Positions 1 through 5,142 of a stretch of DNA of 5,142 bases are shown here, piece after piece (position 1 is the stretch's first letter; each line of letters starts with the position of its first letter). Origin of the DNA: Bacillota bacterium (GTDB taxonomy: Bacteria; Bacillota; Clostridia; Peptostreptococcales; Anaerovoracaceae); NCBI GenBank assembly GCA_023394035.1, contig JAEXBK010000130.1, positions 1 to 5,142 on the forward strand. The letters are read 5' to 3'. Below the pieces are notes generated by a model. The model had not been told where the DNA came from, did no database searches, and saw only the letters and a list, made by a program, of their open reading frames with translations. The translations under genes and the position numbers were made by a program.

Positions 1-2275
1 ATGTTACTCCTGCAACATAACCCTTTGGATTATCGCTTGAAAATACGAGAATCAGATCGGCGCGCTGACCATTGTATAGCACAGGAGATCTGCCGCTGAT
101 TTTGTAGTCGTCATCGCCCCTATCAAAGGTATCGGTGTGATAATATGCGATAGGCTGACCGTTGATTGCAAGCCATGTATTGTCAAAGTCAGGCAGGAGG
201 TTGTTGTCCTTGTCGAATTCGAACACATTGTCAAGACCAAGATCGATATAGCCTGTGCCGTCATCGTAGAAAAGTCCCATATCTACGGAAGTGACTCCCG
301 ACCACTTTTCTTCGGACATCTGTATAGAAGGCTTTCTTTCTGCGTTATTTTTCCATTCAAGATCGGACGGAGATATTCTTTCGGCTGAAATCGTATCGAT
401 TATCTGATCGGCACTAAGCGGTTCGCTGCTCAAAAATGCCGTATTCGTTTCGTCAAGGTCAGAGATTCCGTACTGCGAAAGGTTTCTCCCTTTGCCGGAT
501 AGAAGGAGTGAAATTAGCTGCTGGATGTCGCCGGCTGATATCGTGCCTCCGTTTCCTGAAGGTGCAACGGATGCACCGCCGATGAGCTCGCCGAGGAATG
601 ACGGAATCGAGGATTGTCCTGATACAGCCTGACCGCTTACCTGCATCTGAGCAAAGTGTTTGATACACGAGGAATAATCGGTATCCATACCGATCTGTGC
701 ATATGTATTTGTTATATGATCGACTCGGTTCAGCTTGTTGAAAGGGAAATATATCGAGAGTCCGTAGGCATTTACGGCATCTCGTGATGTGCGATTGTAT
801 TTTACGGAGCTGACTATCGTCTTAGCGAGCTCCTGACCTTCTTTTGTCTTTATGAGCGCAGCAAAGTGAGCGAGGTCGATCTGGTCGATCTTTGTTGATC
901 TTGCAAATTCACGGCTTCCGCTTCTTGCAGTTGCAACGCGACTGTAGTCGCCGTCTCCGATCAGCTTGTCCGTACTCTTTGCAAAAGCGGCAAGCTTTGC
1001 AGGGAGCGTAGCCTGAAGCTCGGCGAGGTCGACGAGCGAAAGCGTGGTTGTCTGTCCCGAACATTTTTTTGCACAGACAGAAGTGAAATCGTCTGCTATG
1101 CGTTTTGCGATATTGAGGGTCGGCGCAGAAGTGTTAGCTGCAAGGTCGGTGAGCCAATTCGTGTAGTACCAACCGATGCCGGGTTCCGTTTCTTCCGAAG
1201 CGATCATGTAATCCGCATGATCTGCCATCATGAGTGCTGTTTCCGCGGTAGCCATCAGACACGCATCAAAGCCGACGAGGTCAAACTTGACATCTGCATT
1301 TGAGAGCGCCTGATCGATAGCGGGAAGCGACATTGAGCCTGTACGCGGATACTTTTCGTCATAACCGTAGCCGCTGATCGTTCCGCCGCCGTGATCCCAA
1401 AAGATCAAAGATTTTCGTGTTGACGGATAATTTTTATCTGTCCACTTAATGAAGGCTTCAAGCGTTTTGGAATCGGTCATGGAAGAAGTGCCGGCGTTGT
1501 CCATCAAACGTTCAAACCCTTTTGACGAAAGTCTGTATATCTGGTTCACCTGACTGCTCACCATGTTGTTTCGCCAGCCGCGGCTTCCGCCTGTGAATAT
1601 GATAATGTTGACCTTATCGGAAAGCTTGGCTTGTTGCATTTCCTGAAGATCCATCGTTGCCATGCCGCCGTTTGATTCGAGATCGGAGCCGCACATGTAA
1701 ACAATCAATGTTACGGTATCATCGCCGTTTCCTTTGAGCTTTGTGAATTTATCTCTTGCACCGGATACGACATTGTTATCGAGAGTTCCCGTGCTCGTAT
1801 CGTCGCCTATCCATTCGGAAGAGGATCCACCCTGTGAAATCGTCTGGACGAGCTGCTGCATGTTCTGTTGACCGCCGGAGCTTCCGTCTCCGAGCAGAGA
1901 ACCGATAAGACCGCTTCCGTTTCCGAGAAATTTACTGCCTAAGTATATGAACAGAAGCAGCAAAAGCATCGGCATAAGGCAGCCGCTGCGCTTTCTGCTG
2001 CTGAATCTTTTGCCTCCGTATCCACCACCGGAATATGAAGAGGCGTTTCCTGAATTGTTGAATGCATCATCAAGGTTTGAACTTGACGGGCGACGGTTTT
2101 GATTGAAATCGTTTCCCGAAGCTTCTCGTTCGGTCTGATTTGAATTACCCGAATTTCCGAAAAAACCTCCGAGCCCTCCGAGCGGAGAATCTCCGAAGAT
2201 TTTGCGTCCCTTCTTAGGCTCGGTGCTCTCTCCCGATACGAATTTGCGCCTTCCGCGTGGTCTGTTTTCCGGCAT
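1..2275 (-). CDS. Membrane-anchored clostripain-family (C11) cysteine protease, C-terminus cut off by window edge
   Basis: Reading leftward from the ATG at 2275-2273, the frame stays open for 758 codons to base 1, so the C-terminus lies outside the window. The start is set by GGGAGGGG at 2288-2281, five bases upstream. Residues 1-97 are basic and then Gly/Ser/Asn-rich, ending in a positive cluster (KRFSSRKR, 89-96). One hydrophobic segment follows (about 99-113), predicting a type II anchor with the catalytic part outside. The peptidase C11 region starts near residue 187 (TLIVYMCGSDLES). The family's catalytic dyad is present: His295 in FWDHGGG and Cys339 in GFDACLMA. Other family-typical stretches are TLSLVDLAEL (411-420) and AYGLSIYFPF (503-512). 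Near 684-705 an acidic stretch (FEFDKDNNLLPDFDNTW) precedes a C11-type C-terminal domain. Family knowledge: C11 enzymes (clan CD, related to caspases and gingipains) usually cut after Arg or Lys, often after self-processing. The substrate here is unknown. Divergent from guaA. Confidence 0.9.
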   Translation of the reverse strand, partial: MPENRPRGRRKFVSGESTEPKKGRKIFGDSPLGGLGGFFGNSGNSNQTEREASGNDFNQNRRPSSSNLDDAFNNSGNASSYSGGGYGGKRFSSRKRSGCLMPMLLLLLFIYLGSKFLGNGSGLIGSLLGDGSSGGQQNMQQLVQTISQGGSSSEWIGDDTSTGTLDNNVVSGARDKFTKLKGNGDDTVTLIVYMCGSDLESNGGMATMDLQEMQQAKLSDKVNIIIFTGGSRGWRNNMVSSQVNQIYRLSSKGFERLMDNAGTSSMTDSKTLEAFIKWTDKNYPSTRKSLIFWDHGGGTISGYGYDEKYPRTGSMSLPAIDQALSNADVKFDLVGFDACLMATAETALMMADHADYMIASEETEPGIGWYYTNWLTDLAANTSAPTLNIAKRIADDFTSVCAKKCSGQTTTLSLVDLAELQATLPAKLAAFAKSTDKLIGDGDYSRVATARSGSREFARSTKIDQIDLAHFAALIKTKEGQELAKTIVSSVKYNRTSRDAVNAYGLSIYFPFNKLNRVDHITNTYAQIGMDTDYSSCIKHFAQMQVSGQAVSGQSSIPSFLGELIGGASVAPSGNGGTISAGDIQQLISLLLSGKGRNLSQYGISDLDETNTAFLSSEPLSADQIIDTISAERISPSDLEWKNNAERKPSIQMSEEKWSGVTSVDMGLFYDDGTGYIDLGLDNVFEFDKDNNLLPDFDNTWLAINGQPIAYYHTDTFDRGDDDYKISGRSPVLYNGQRADLILVFSSDNPKGYVAGVT

Positions 2276-2280
2276 TTTTA

Positions 2281-2288
2281 CCCCTCCC
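2281..2288 (-). promoter_or_regulatory. Shine-Dalgarno site of the C11 protease gene
   Basis: On the minus strand this reads GGGAGGGG and is followed by TAAAA and the ATG. The five-base spacing supports the start at 2275. Confidence 0.8.
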
Positions 2289-2316
2289 ATACCAATAAAA
2301 CATTTTGTATATGGCA

Positions 2317-2325
2317 ATTATACCA
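2317..2325 (-). promoter_or_regulatory. Extended -10 promoter of the C11 protease gene
   Basis: The minus strand reads TGG followed by a perfect TATAAT (2322-2317). No good -35 hexamer lies 15-18 bases upstream; the 17-base position reads AGATTA. An extended -10 promoter is therefore the likely reading. Transcription would start near 2310 and give a leader of about 35 nt. Prediction by eye only. Confidence 0.6.
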
Positions 2326-2348
2326 TGTTTATGTGCTGATAATCTATA

Positions 2349-2401
2349 ATGTGAATTTTTAAGATGATTTTGATGTGAATATTTTGCGGTAAATATTTTG
2401 C
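2349..2401 (+). repeat. Short direct repeats in the divergent intergenic region
   Basis: ATGTGAAT occurs at 2349-2356 and 2373-2380. AATATTTTGC occurs at 2378-2387 and 2392-2401, 14 bases apart. The repeats lie between the two divergent promoters, where a regulator could bind, but they are short and AT-rich and could be chance. Confidence 0.3.
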
Positions 2402-2420
2402 CCGGAATAAGATAATAGTT

Positions 2421-2448
2421 TTGTTAATCGGCAAATACATGGTAAAAT
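2421..2448 (+). promoter_or_regulatory. Promoter of the GMP synthase gene
   Basis: TTGTTA (2421-2426), a 16-base spacer and TAAAAT (2443-2448) make a housekeeping-sigma type promoter. TGG just before the -10 hexamer adds an extended -10 element. Transcription would start near 2455 and leave a leader of about 50 nt. That leader is too short for a purine riboswitch, and no conserved purine aptamer core is seen. Confidence 0.6.
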
Positions 2449-2492
2449 AGCAATATGATAAACTGAATTTGATGTAATTTAAAGAAAGAATG

Positions 2493-2500
2493 AAAGGTGG
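2493..2500 (+). promoter_or_regulatory. Shine-Dalgarno site that fixes the guaA start
   Basis: AAAGGTGG lies five bases before the ATG at 2506. The in-frame GTG at 2497 falls inside this site, so it is part of the ribosome binding sequence and not the start codon. Confidence 0.8.
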
Positions 2501-2505
2501 AAAAC

Positions 2506-3486
2506 ATGAGCAGCAATATTCGCCCTGCAGATATGAAAAGGATAACTACTCCGGAGCTTGCAAAGGAATTTATTGATAAACAGCTTGTAGAACTGAGGGA
2601 GACGATCGGTGACAAGAAGGTGCTTCTGGCGCTGTCAGGCGGAGTGGACTCGTCGGTAGTTGCGGCGCTTTTGATCAAAGCCGTCGGTCGCCAGCTCGTC
2701 AGCGTTCACGTAAATCACGGTCTTCTGAGGAAAGGCGAGCCTGAAGAGGTCGTAAGAGTTTTCCGCGATGAGATGGACGCAAATCTCGTATATGTAGACG
2801 CTGCGGACAGATTCCTCGAGAAGCTTGCAGGCGTGGAAGAACCTGAACAAAAGCGCAAAATCATCGGCGGCGAATTCATCCGTGTCTTTGAGGAAGAGGC
2901 TCGCAAGCTCGAAGGCATAGAGTTTCTCGCACAGGGAACGATATACCCTGACATCCTCGAGAGCGGTCCTGTCAAAGCTCATCATAACGTCGGCGGTCTT
3001 CCTGAAGACATGCAGTTTGAACTCGTTGAGCCGCTTAAGCTCCTGTTCAAGGATGAGGTAAGGGTCATAGGTAAAGCGCTTGGTTTGCCTGACAGCATGG
3101 TTTATCGCCAGCCGTTCCCGGGACCGGGACTCGGAGTTCGCTGCACAGGTGCAATCACAAGAGCTCGTCTCGAAGCCGTCCGCGAATCGGACGCGATTCT
3201 TCGCGAAGAATTTGCAAAGAACGGTCTGGAAGGCAAGGTCTGGCAGTATTTCACCGTGGTTCCTGACTTCAAATCAACCGGTATCAAGAACAACGCCCGT
3301 TCATTCGAATGGCCGGTCATCATCAGAGCCGTCAACACGATCGATGCCATGAGCGCAACCGTCGAAAACATCCCGTTTGATCTCATGCAGCACATTGTCC
3401 AGCGCATCGTAAATGAAGTGCCGGGCGTAAACAGAGTGCTTTATGACTTCACGCCAAAACCGAGCGGAACGATAGAGTGGGAGTAG
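2506..3486 (+). CDS. guaA: GMP synthase ATP-pyrophosphatase subunit (standalone B subunit, no glutaminase domain)
   Basis: This 326-residue protein makes GMP from XMP, ATP and ammonia or glutamine nitrogen, the last step of guanine nucleotide synthesis in the cytosol. The N-terminal half is the N-type ATP-pyrophosphatase, with P-loop SGGVDS at 44-49, then HVNHGLLRKG (68-77), EPEQKRKIIGGEFI (112-125) and GTIYPDILESG (144-154). The C-terminal half is the GMP synthase dimerisation and XMP-binding domain, with YRQPFPGPGLGVR (200-212) and the terminal KPSGTIEWE (318-326). The common bacterial enzyme is about 510 residues with an N-terminal class I glutaminase. Here that domain is absent, as in archaeal two-subunit enzymes, which this sequence resembles (VYRQPFPGPGL, WQYFTVV). 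The glutaminase partner is not in the window. In the XMP region the usual Gly-Asp of the GD-x-R motif reads Asn-Asn (262-263), though Arg265 is kept, and the usual KPPAT reads KPSGT. The strand is convergent with the AlbA_2 gene. Confidence 0.93.
   Translation: MSSNIRPADMKRITTPELAKEFIDKQLVELRETIGDKKVLLALSGGVDSSVVAALLIKAVGRQLVSVHVNHGLLRKGEPEEVVRVFRDEMDANLVYVDAADRFLEKLAGVEEPEQKRKIIGGEFIRVFEEEARKLEGIEFLAQGTIYPDILESGPVKAHHNVGGLPEDMQFELVEPLKLLFKDEVRVIGKALGLPDSMVYRQPFPGPGLGVRCTGAITRARLEAVRESDAILREEFAKNGLEGKVWQYFTVVPDFKSTGIKNNARSFEWPVIIRAVNTIDAMSATVENIPFDLMQHIVQRIVNEVPGVNRVLYDFTPKPSGTIEWE
3475..3482 (+). other. Candidate attachment core for integrative elements at the guaA 3' end
   Basis: GAGTGGGA overlaps the last sense codons of guaA (Glu-Trp-Glu). 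The 3' end of guaA is an established integration hotspot, and this octamer is the core reported at such junctions. Because it encodes conserved residues, its presence alone proves nothing. Support for actual use comes from the abrupt AT-rich shift just downstream. No second copy was found up to 5142 on either strand. Confidence 0.5.
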
Positions 3487-3505
3487 AGCGAAAAATCACA
3501 GAAAT

Positions 3506-3528
3506 GGCTTAAAATAAAGATTTTAGCC
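3506..3528 (+). repeat. AT-rich stem-loop just after guaA
   Basis: GGCTTAAAAT (3506-3515) pairs with ATTTTAGCC (3520-3528) around an AAAG loop, giving nine base pairs with one bulged T. It starts 20 bases after the guaA stop codon. No T-run follows, so it is not a classical terminator. It could protect the guaA mRNA 3' end or form part of the presumed attachment region. Confidence 0.45.
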
Positions 3529-3627
3529 TATGAAAATGAGCAACTGGGACAAAATTGGGTAAAGATTGCAAAAAGAATAAATCCAATAATAGTTAAAAGT
3601 GGCTTTACAAATGAATACAAAAAATTG

Positions 3628-3656
3628 GACCGTAGCTTAGTTGTTACGGTCTTTTT
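3628..3656. terminator. Bidirectional rho-independent terminator between convergent genes
   Basis: GACCGTA (3628-3634) and TACGGTC (3645-3651) form a perfect seven-pair stem around a ten-base loop. On the plus strand TTTTT (3652-3656) follows at once. On the minus strand CCAA and then six T (3624-3619) follow, so it should stop both guaA transcripts and leftward transcripts from the AlbA_2 gene. It is about 140 bases beyond the guaA stop and about 120 beyond the other. Confidence 0.75.
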
Positions 3657-3771
3657 GTATCTGGTAAATTTAAAATTTTTGAGAATTCCGTGGTTATGAA
3701 AATAGAAGCCTTTATAATTAGAGAAAATTTATTATTAGTTGATTGACAGGTAAAATAATACATTAGAATAT

Positions 3772-4578
3772 TTAATATAAATCAAGGACCCGTTCAATTT
3801 TTTTCTTTTTTTCGACAAGCATTCTTGAAATAAACTGTTCATAACTTTCATCAGGGTAAAGTGGATTGGGTTCAACAACCTTCTCTCCTAATGAGAAATT
3901 AGTGATAGAGCTAAAAGCTGAAGCAATTTTATTTAAAGGTGAGTTTTTGTAATATACATGATTTTTTTCAATCATTTCATAGAGAACTCTTAATTGTTTT
4001 AAATGCTCATCCAATTGAAGAGGTTCCCCTTTAGAAGGATATAAATATTGCATTCGTCTGTTAAATATTGTATGTAGTTCTTCTTCATTTGCTATTTCAC
4101 AAGAGGTTCCTCGGCGAATATAAATCATATTTTGTTTAAGTTTGCCACTTTCCTTTTTTGATAAAAAAGGGATGTATTTAGGTGTATCGTCTATAAACAA
4201 CATTTGAAATTTTTTGTTTTCCAATGCTTTATATTCTGATGTTGTATATGAAAAATCATAGATTTCATATTTTAAATTTGACGATATAAAATTCTTTATT
4301 TCATTGGAAATAATTGCTTTATCTTTTATTTCAGGTAATCCGTCAATACATATGCTACTATCCTCATTTTCCGCTACTCCAAATACAATGATACCACCTT
4401 TTGAGTTTGCTAATGCTAACATTTCTTTTGCTAAAGTGGCACTTTCAATCCATTGTTTTTTAAAGTCAATGGAATTATGCTCTCCTGTTTGTGCATGCAA
4501 AAAATCTCTAAATTTATCTAATGTAGGTTCTTGCAATAAATTATATACTATATCTTTTAATTGCTTTGGAAATTCCAC
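3772..4578 (-). CDS. AlbA_2/Schlafen-type putative nucleic-acid-binding domain protein
   Basis: This protein has 268 residues from the GTG start. The N-terminal part matches the AlbA_2 (Schlafen-like) pattern. It has an acidic-DFK entry (HNSIDFKKQW, 34-43), then the hallmark ALANSKGGIIVFGV (55-68), where a helix is followed by Gly-Gly and a beta strand. It closes with IYIRRGTSCEIANEEEL (152-168). Residues from about 170 to the end are helical and charged, end in a lysine run, and are not recognised. No signal peptide or membrane segment is seen. Family members are often labelled ATP-binding or transcriptional regulators, and related folds occur in RNA-cleaving and defence proteins. Activity here is not known. 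The gene is AT-rich and lies downstream of an XRE gene on the same strand, after a gap of about 79 nt, suggesting an operon inside a transferred segment. The ATG at 4584 is in frame but touches the Shine-Dalgarno site, so GTG is preferred. Confidence 0.8.
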   Translation of the reverse strand: MEFPKQLKDIVYNLLQEPTLDKFRDFLHAQTGEHNSIDFKKQWIESATLAKEMLALANSKGGIIVFGVAENEDSSICIDGLPEIKDKAIISNEIKNFISSNLKYEIYDFSYTTSEYKALENKKFQMLFIDDTPKYIPFLSKKESGKLKQNMIYIRRGTSCEIANEEELHTIFNRRMQYLYPSKGEPLQLDEHLKQLRVLYEMIEKNHVYYKNSPLNKIASAFSSITNFSLGEKVVEPNPLYPDESYEQFISRMLVEKKKKIERVLDLY

Positions 4579-4584
4579 AGGCAT

Positions 4585-4592
4585 CCTCCTTT
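4585..4592 (-). promoter_or_regulatory. Shine-Dalgarno site that decides the AlbA_2 gene start
   Basis: On the minus strand AAAGGAGG runs directly into the ATG at 4584, leaving no spacing. The in-frame GTG two codons later (4578) is six bases away, a normal distance. This favours GTG, shortening the protein by two residues. No other ribosome binding site is seen upstream. Confidence 0.65.
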
Positions 4593-4599
4593 ATTGAAC

Positions 4600-4628
4600 A
4601 ATATATATTTTTAGCGATAAGTCAGCAA
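4600..4628 (-). promoter_or_regulatory. Possible internal promoter for the AlbA_2 gene
   Basis: On the minus strand TTGCTG (4628-4623), 17 bases and TATATT (4605-4600) form a plausible promoter. Transcription would start near 4593, right at the ribosome binding site, giving a very short leader. The -35 hexamer overlaps one arm of the neighbouring stem-loop, so a protein bound there could block it. Confidence 0.35.
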
Positions 4629-4654
4629 TCAATTACATTATTAATGTGACTGCT
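4624..4654. repeat. Intercistronic inverted repeat, operator or mRNA stem-loop
   Basis: AGCAATCA (4624-4631) faces TGACTGCT (4647-4654). On the minus-strand RNA this gives eight pairs including one G-U. Inside it, ACATTATTAATGT (4635-4647) is a perfect 13-base dyad. It sits between the XRE stop and the AlbA_2 start, just upstream of the internal promoter candidate. No T-run follows in the leftward direction, so a simple terminator is unlikely there. An operator for the adjacent XRE protein is a reasonable but unproven reading. Confidence 0.45.
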
Positions 4655-4657
4655 TTA

Positions 4658-5098
4658 TTATTTATTTTTCTTTAAAAATCTTGATTTCTTAGGAAAAGAC
4701 AATTTCCAATCTTCAAACTCTTCGTCTGTAATTTCCCCGTTATAGTGTTTCTTTCTCATTTCATCCCATTCGATTAAAAAGTCATCAAAATGCGGATTAT
4801 GGGATAGAAGTGCAGTAGGTTCACCGTTTCCTGCAAGGGGACGGAACTTCATTTCCTTTTCATAGTCAAAGATAATGTGCATGATCTCAAAAATAGAGTT
4901 TGGATCATGGTCGATTAAAGCAGAAATATCACAGTTAAGTGCATCTGCTATTTTTCGTAATTGTTCATTGTTCGGTGATCTATTTCCCAATTCATAATTA
5001 CGAATTGCAGCATCAGTCAGTCCGGACATGATGGCAAGCTCTTTTTGTGTTAGTTTTCTAAATAAGCGAATTTGCTTTAATTTCTTACCGGAAATCAT
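4658..5098 (-). CDS. XRE-family helix-turn-helix transcriptional regulator
   Basis: The protein has 146 residues. Residues 5-61 form a Cro/CI-type helix-turn-helix: LKQIRLFRKLTQKELAIMSG, then the recognition helix region TDAAIRNYELGNRSP (28-42), then LRKIADALNCDISALI. The remaining 85 residues are acidic, with the tail FDDFLIEWDEMRKKHYNGEITDEEFEDWK (104-132). This layout is common among small regulators of clostridial integrative elements, where the tail probably serves dimerisation or sensing. The start is supported by AGAGGAG seven bases upstream. The protein likely represses its own promoter and perhaps the downstream AlbA_2 gene. No peptidase domain of the ImmA type follows, so it is not an ImmR/ImmA pair as far as can be seen. 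Base composition is slightly less AT-rich than the AlbA_2 gene. The DNA-binding assignment is firm; the targets are unknown. Confidence 0.88.
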   Translation of the reverse strand: MISGKKLKQIRLFRKLTQKELAIMSGLTDAAIRNYELGNRSPNNEQLRKIADALNCDISALIDHDPNSIFEIMHIIFDYEKEMKFRPLAGNGEPTALLSHNPHFDDFLIEWDEMRKKHYNGEITDEEFEDWKLSFPKKSRFLKKNK

Positions 5099-5105
5099 TT
5101 CAAGA

Positions 5106-5112
5106 CTCCTCT
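5106..5112 (-). promoter_or_regulatory. Shine-Dalgarno site of the XRE gene
   Basis: The minus strand reads AGAGGAG, seven bases before the ATG at 5098, which supports this start. Confidence 0.7.
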
Positions 5113-5126
5113 CTTAAAAATTCTCT

Positions 5127-5132
5127 ATTATA
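5127..5132 (-). promoter_or_regulatory. -10 element of the XRE gene promoter
   Basis: The minus strand reads a perfect TATAAT. Transcription would begin near 5120, about 22 nt upstream of the start codon. The -35 region falls at or beyond the window edge, so the promoter cannot be completed. Confidence 0.5.
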
Positions 5133-5142
5133 TTTTATCACA

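Larger units (their letters stand above)
2308..2456. repeat. Mirrored 21-bp promoter motif between divergent genes
   Basis: The 21 bases at 2436-2456 on the plus strand and 2328-2308 on the minus strand match at 17 positions when aligned by eye. Both begin ACATGGTA and contain the -10 hexamer (TAAAAT for guaA, TATAAT for the protease). Part of the match comes from both being extended -10 promoters, but it continues downstream (GC-A/C-ATAT). It may be a shared operator or a result of AT-rich promoter convergence. Confidence 0.4.
3487..3699 (+). pseudogene. Unassigned open stretch in the guaA frame, possible gene remnant or att-end sequence
   Basis: After the guaA TAG, the same frame stays open for 70 codons to a TGA at 3697-3699. 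The translation is protein-like and lysine-rich (for example QNWVKIAKRINPIIVKSGF, then a hydrophobic run near SLVVTVFLYLV). There is no ATG or GTG start in this frame, no ribosome binding site, and a terminator lies inside it. I do not recognise a family. In AT-rich DNA such a long open stretch is uncommon, so it may be a remnant of an element gene cut at the integration junction. Chance remains possible. Confidence 0.25.

Noticed and set aside
52..668. Small open frames at 52-264, 137-388 and 459-668
   Set aside because: All lie inside the C11 protease frame, which is continuous and shows family motifs on both sides.
2449..2492. Purine riboswitch in the guaA leader
   Set aside because: The leader is only about 50 nt, and no conserved three-way-junction aptamer core or terminator is visible.
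2497..2505. GTG at 2497 as the start of guaA, giving 329 residues
   Set aside because: The GTG lies inside the Shine-Dalgarno sequence of the ATG at 2506, and no other ribosome site is upstream.
2635..2985. Antisense open frame of 116 codons within guaA
   Set aside because: It lies wholly opposite a well-conserved coding region, lacks a recognisable domain, and is explained by the codon pattern of guaA.
3080..3407. Open frames on both strands within the guaA 3' half
   Set aside because: They are shadows of guaA in other frames. Their translations show no family motifs and no ribosome sites were seen.
3743..3770. Plus-strand promoter with perfect TTGACA at 3743-3748
   Set aside because: No good -10 hexamer lies at normal spacing (16 gives AGAATA, 15 gives TAGAAT), and it would only read antisense into the AlbA_2 gene.
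4304..4597. Plus-strand open frame of 97 codons
   Set aside because: It is opposite the AlbA_2 conserved motif region and has no domain signal.
1..5142. CRISPR array, tRNA, rRNA or insertion sequence
   Set aside because: No regularly spaced long repeats, no cloverleaf or rRNA signatures, and no transposase motifs or terminal inverted repeats were seen.

Overview
The window looks like part of a Clostridia-type (Bacillota) chromosome, probably gut-associated. The reasons are strong GGAGG-type Shine-Dalgarno sites, TATAAT-type promoters with TGn extensions, a clostripain-family protease, and an XRE regulator with a tail typical of clostridial mobile elements. The genus cannot be fixed from the sequence alone.

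Left half (1-3486), of moderate GC content, is a divergent pair. A membrane-anchored C11 (clostripain-like) cysteine protease runs leftward from 2275 and leaves the window unfinished at base 1, with 758 codons visible and the C-terminus missing. A standalone ATP-pyrophosphatase subunit of GMP synthase (guaA, B-subunit type, 326 aa, no glutaminase domain) runs rightward from 2506 to 3486. The 230-nt gap between them carries two back-to-back extended -10 promoters lying in a near-identical 21-bp motif on opposite strands, plus short direct repeats.

Right half (3487-5142) is visibly AT-richer, and the change begins at the guaA stop codon. The last codons of guaA contain GAGTGGGA, the core reported for integrative elements that insert into the 3' end of guaA. 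This half is therefore probably one end of a genomic island or integrative element. It holds an unassigned open stretch of about 70 codons with no start codon, a stem-loop, a bidirectional terminator, and then two leftward genes. In transcription order these are an XRE-family repressor-like protein (5098-4658) and a 268-aa AlbA_2/Schlafen-type domain protein (4578-3772). They probably form a small regulator-effector operon, with an extra promoter candidate and a stem-loop between them. No integrase or second attachment copy is visible, so the far end of the element would lie beyond base 5142.

The most useful observations are the probable element boundary in guaA, the split archaeal-type GMP synthase in a bacterium, the XRE + AlbA_2 pair as a possible accessory (defence or regulatory) module, and the mirrored promoter motif between the protease and guaA. 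None of these amounts to a demonstrated new system.
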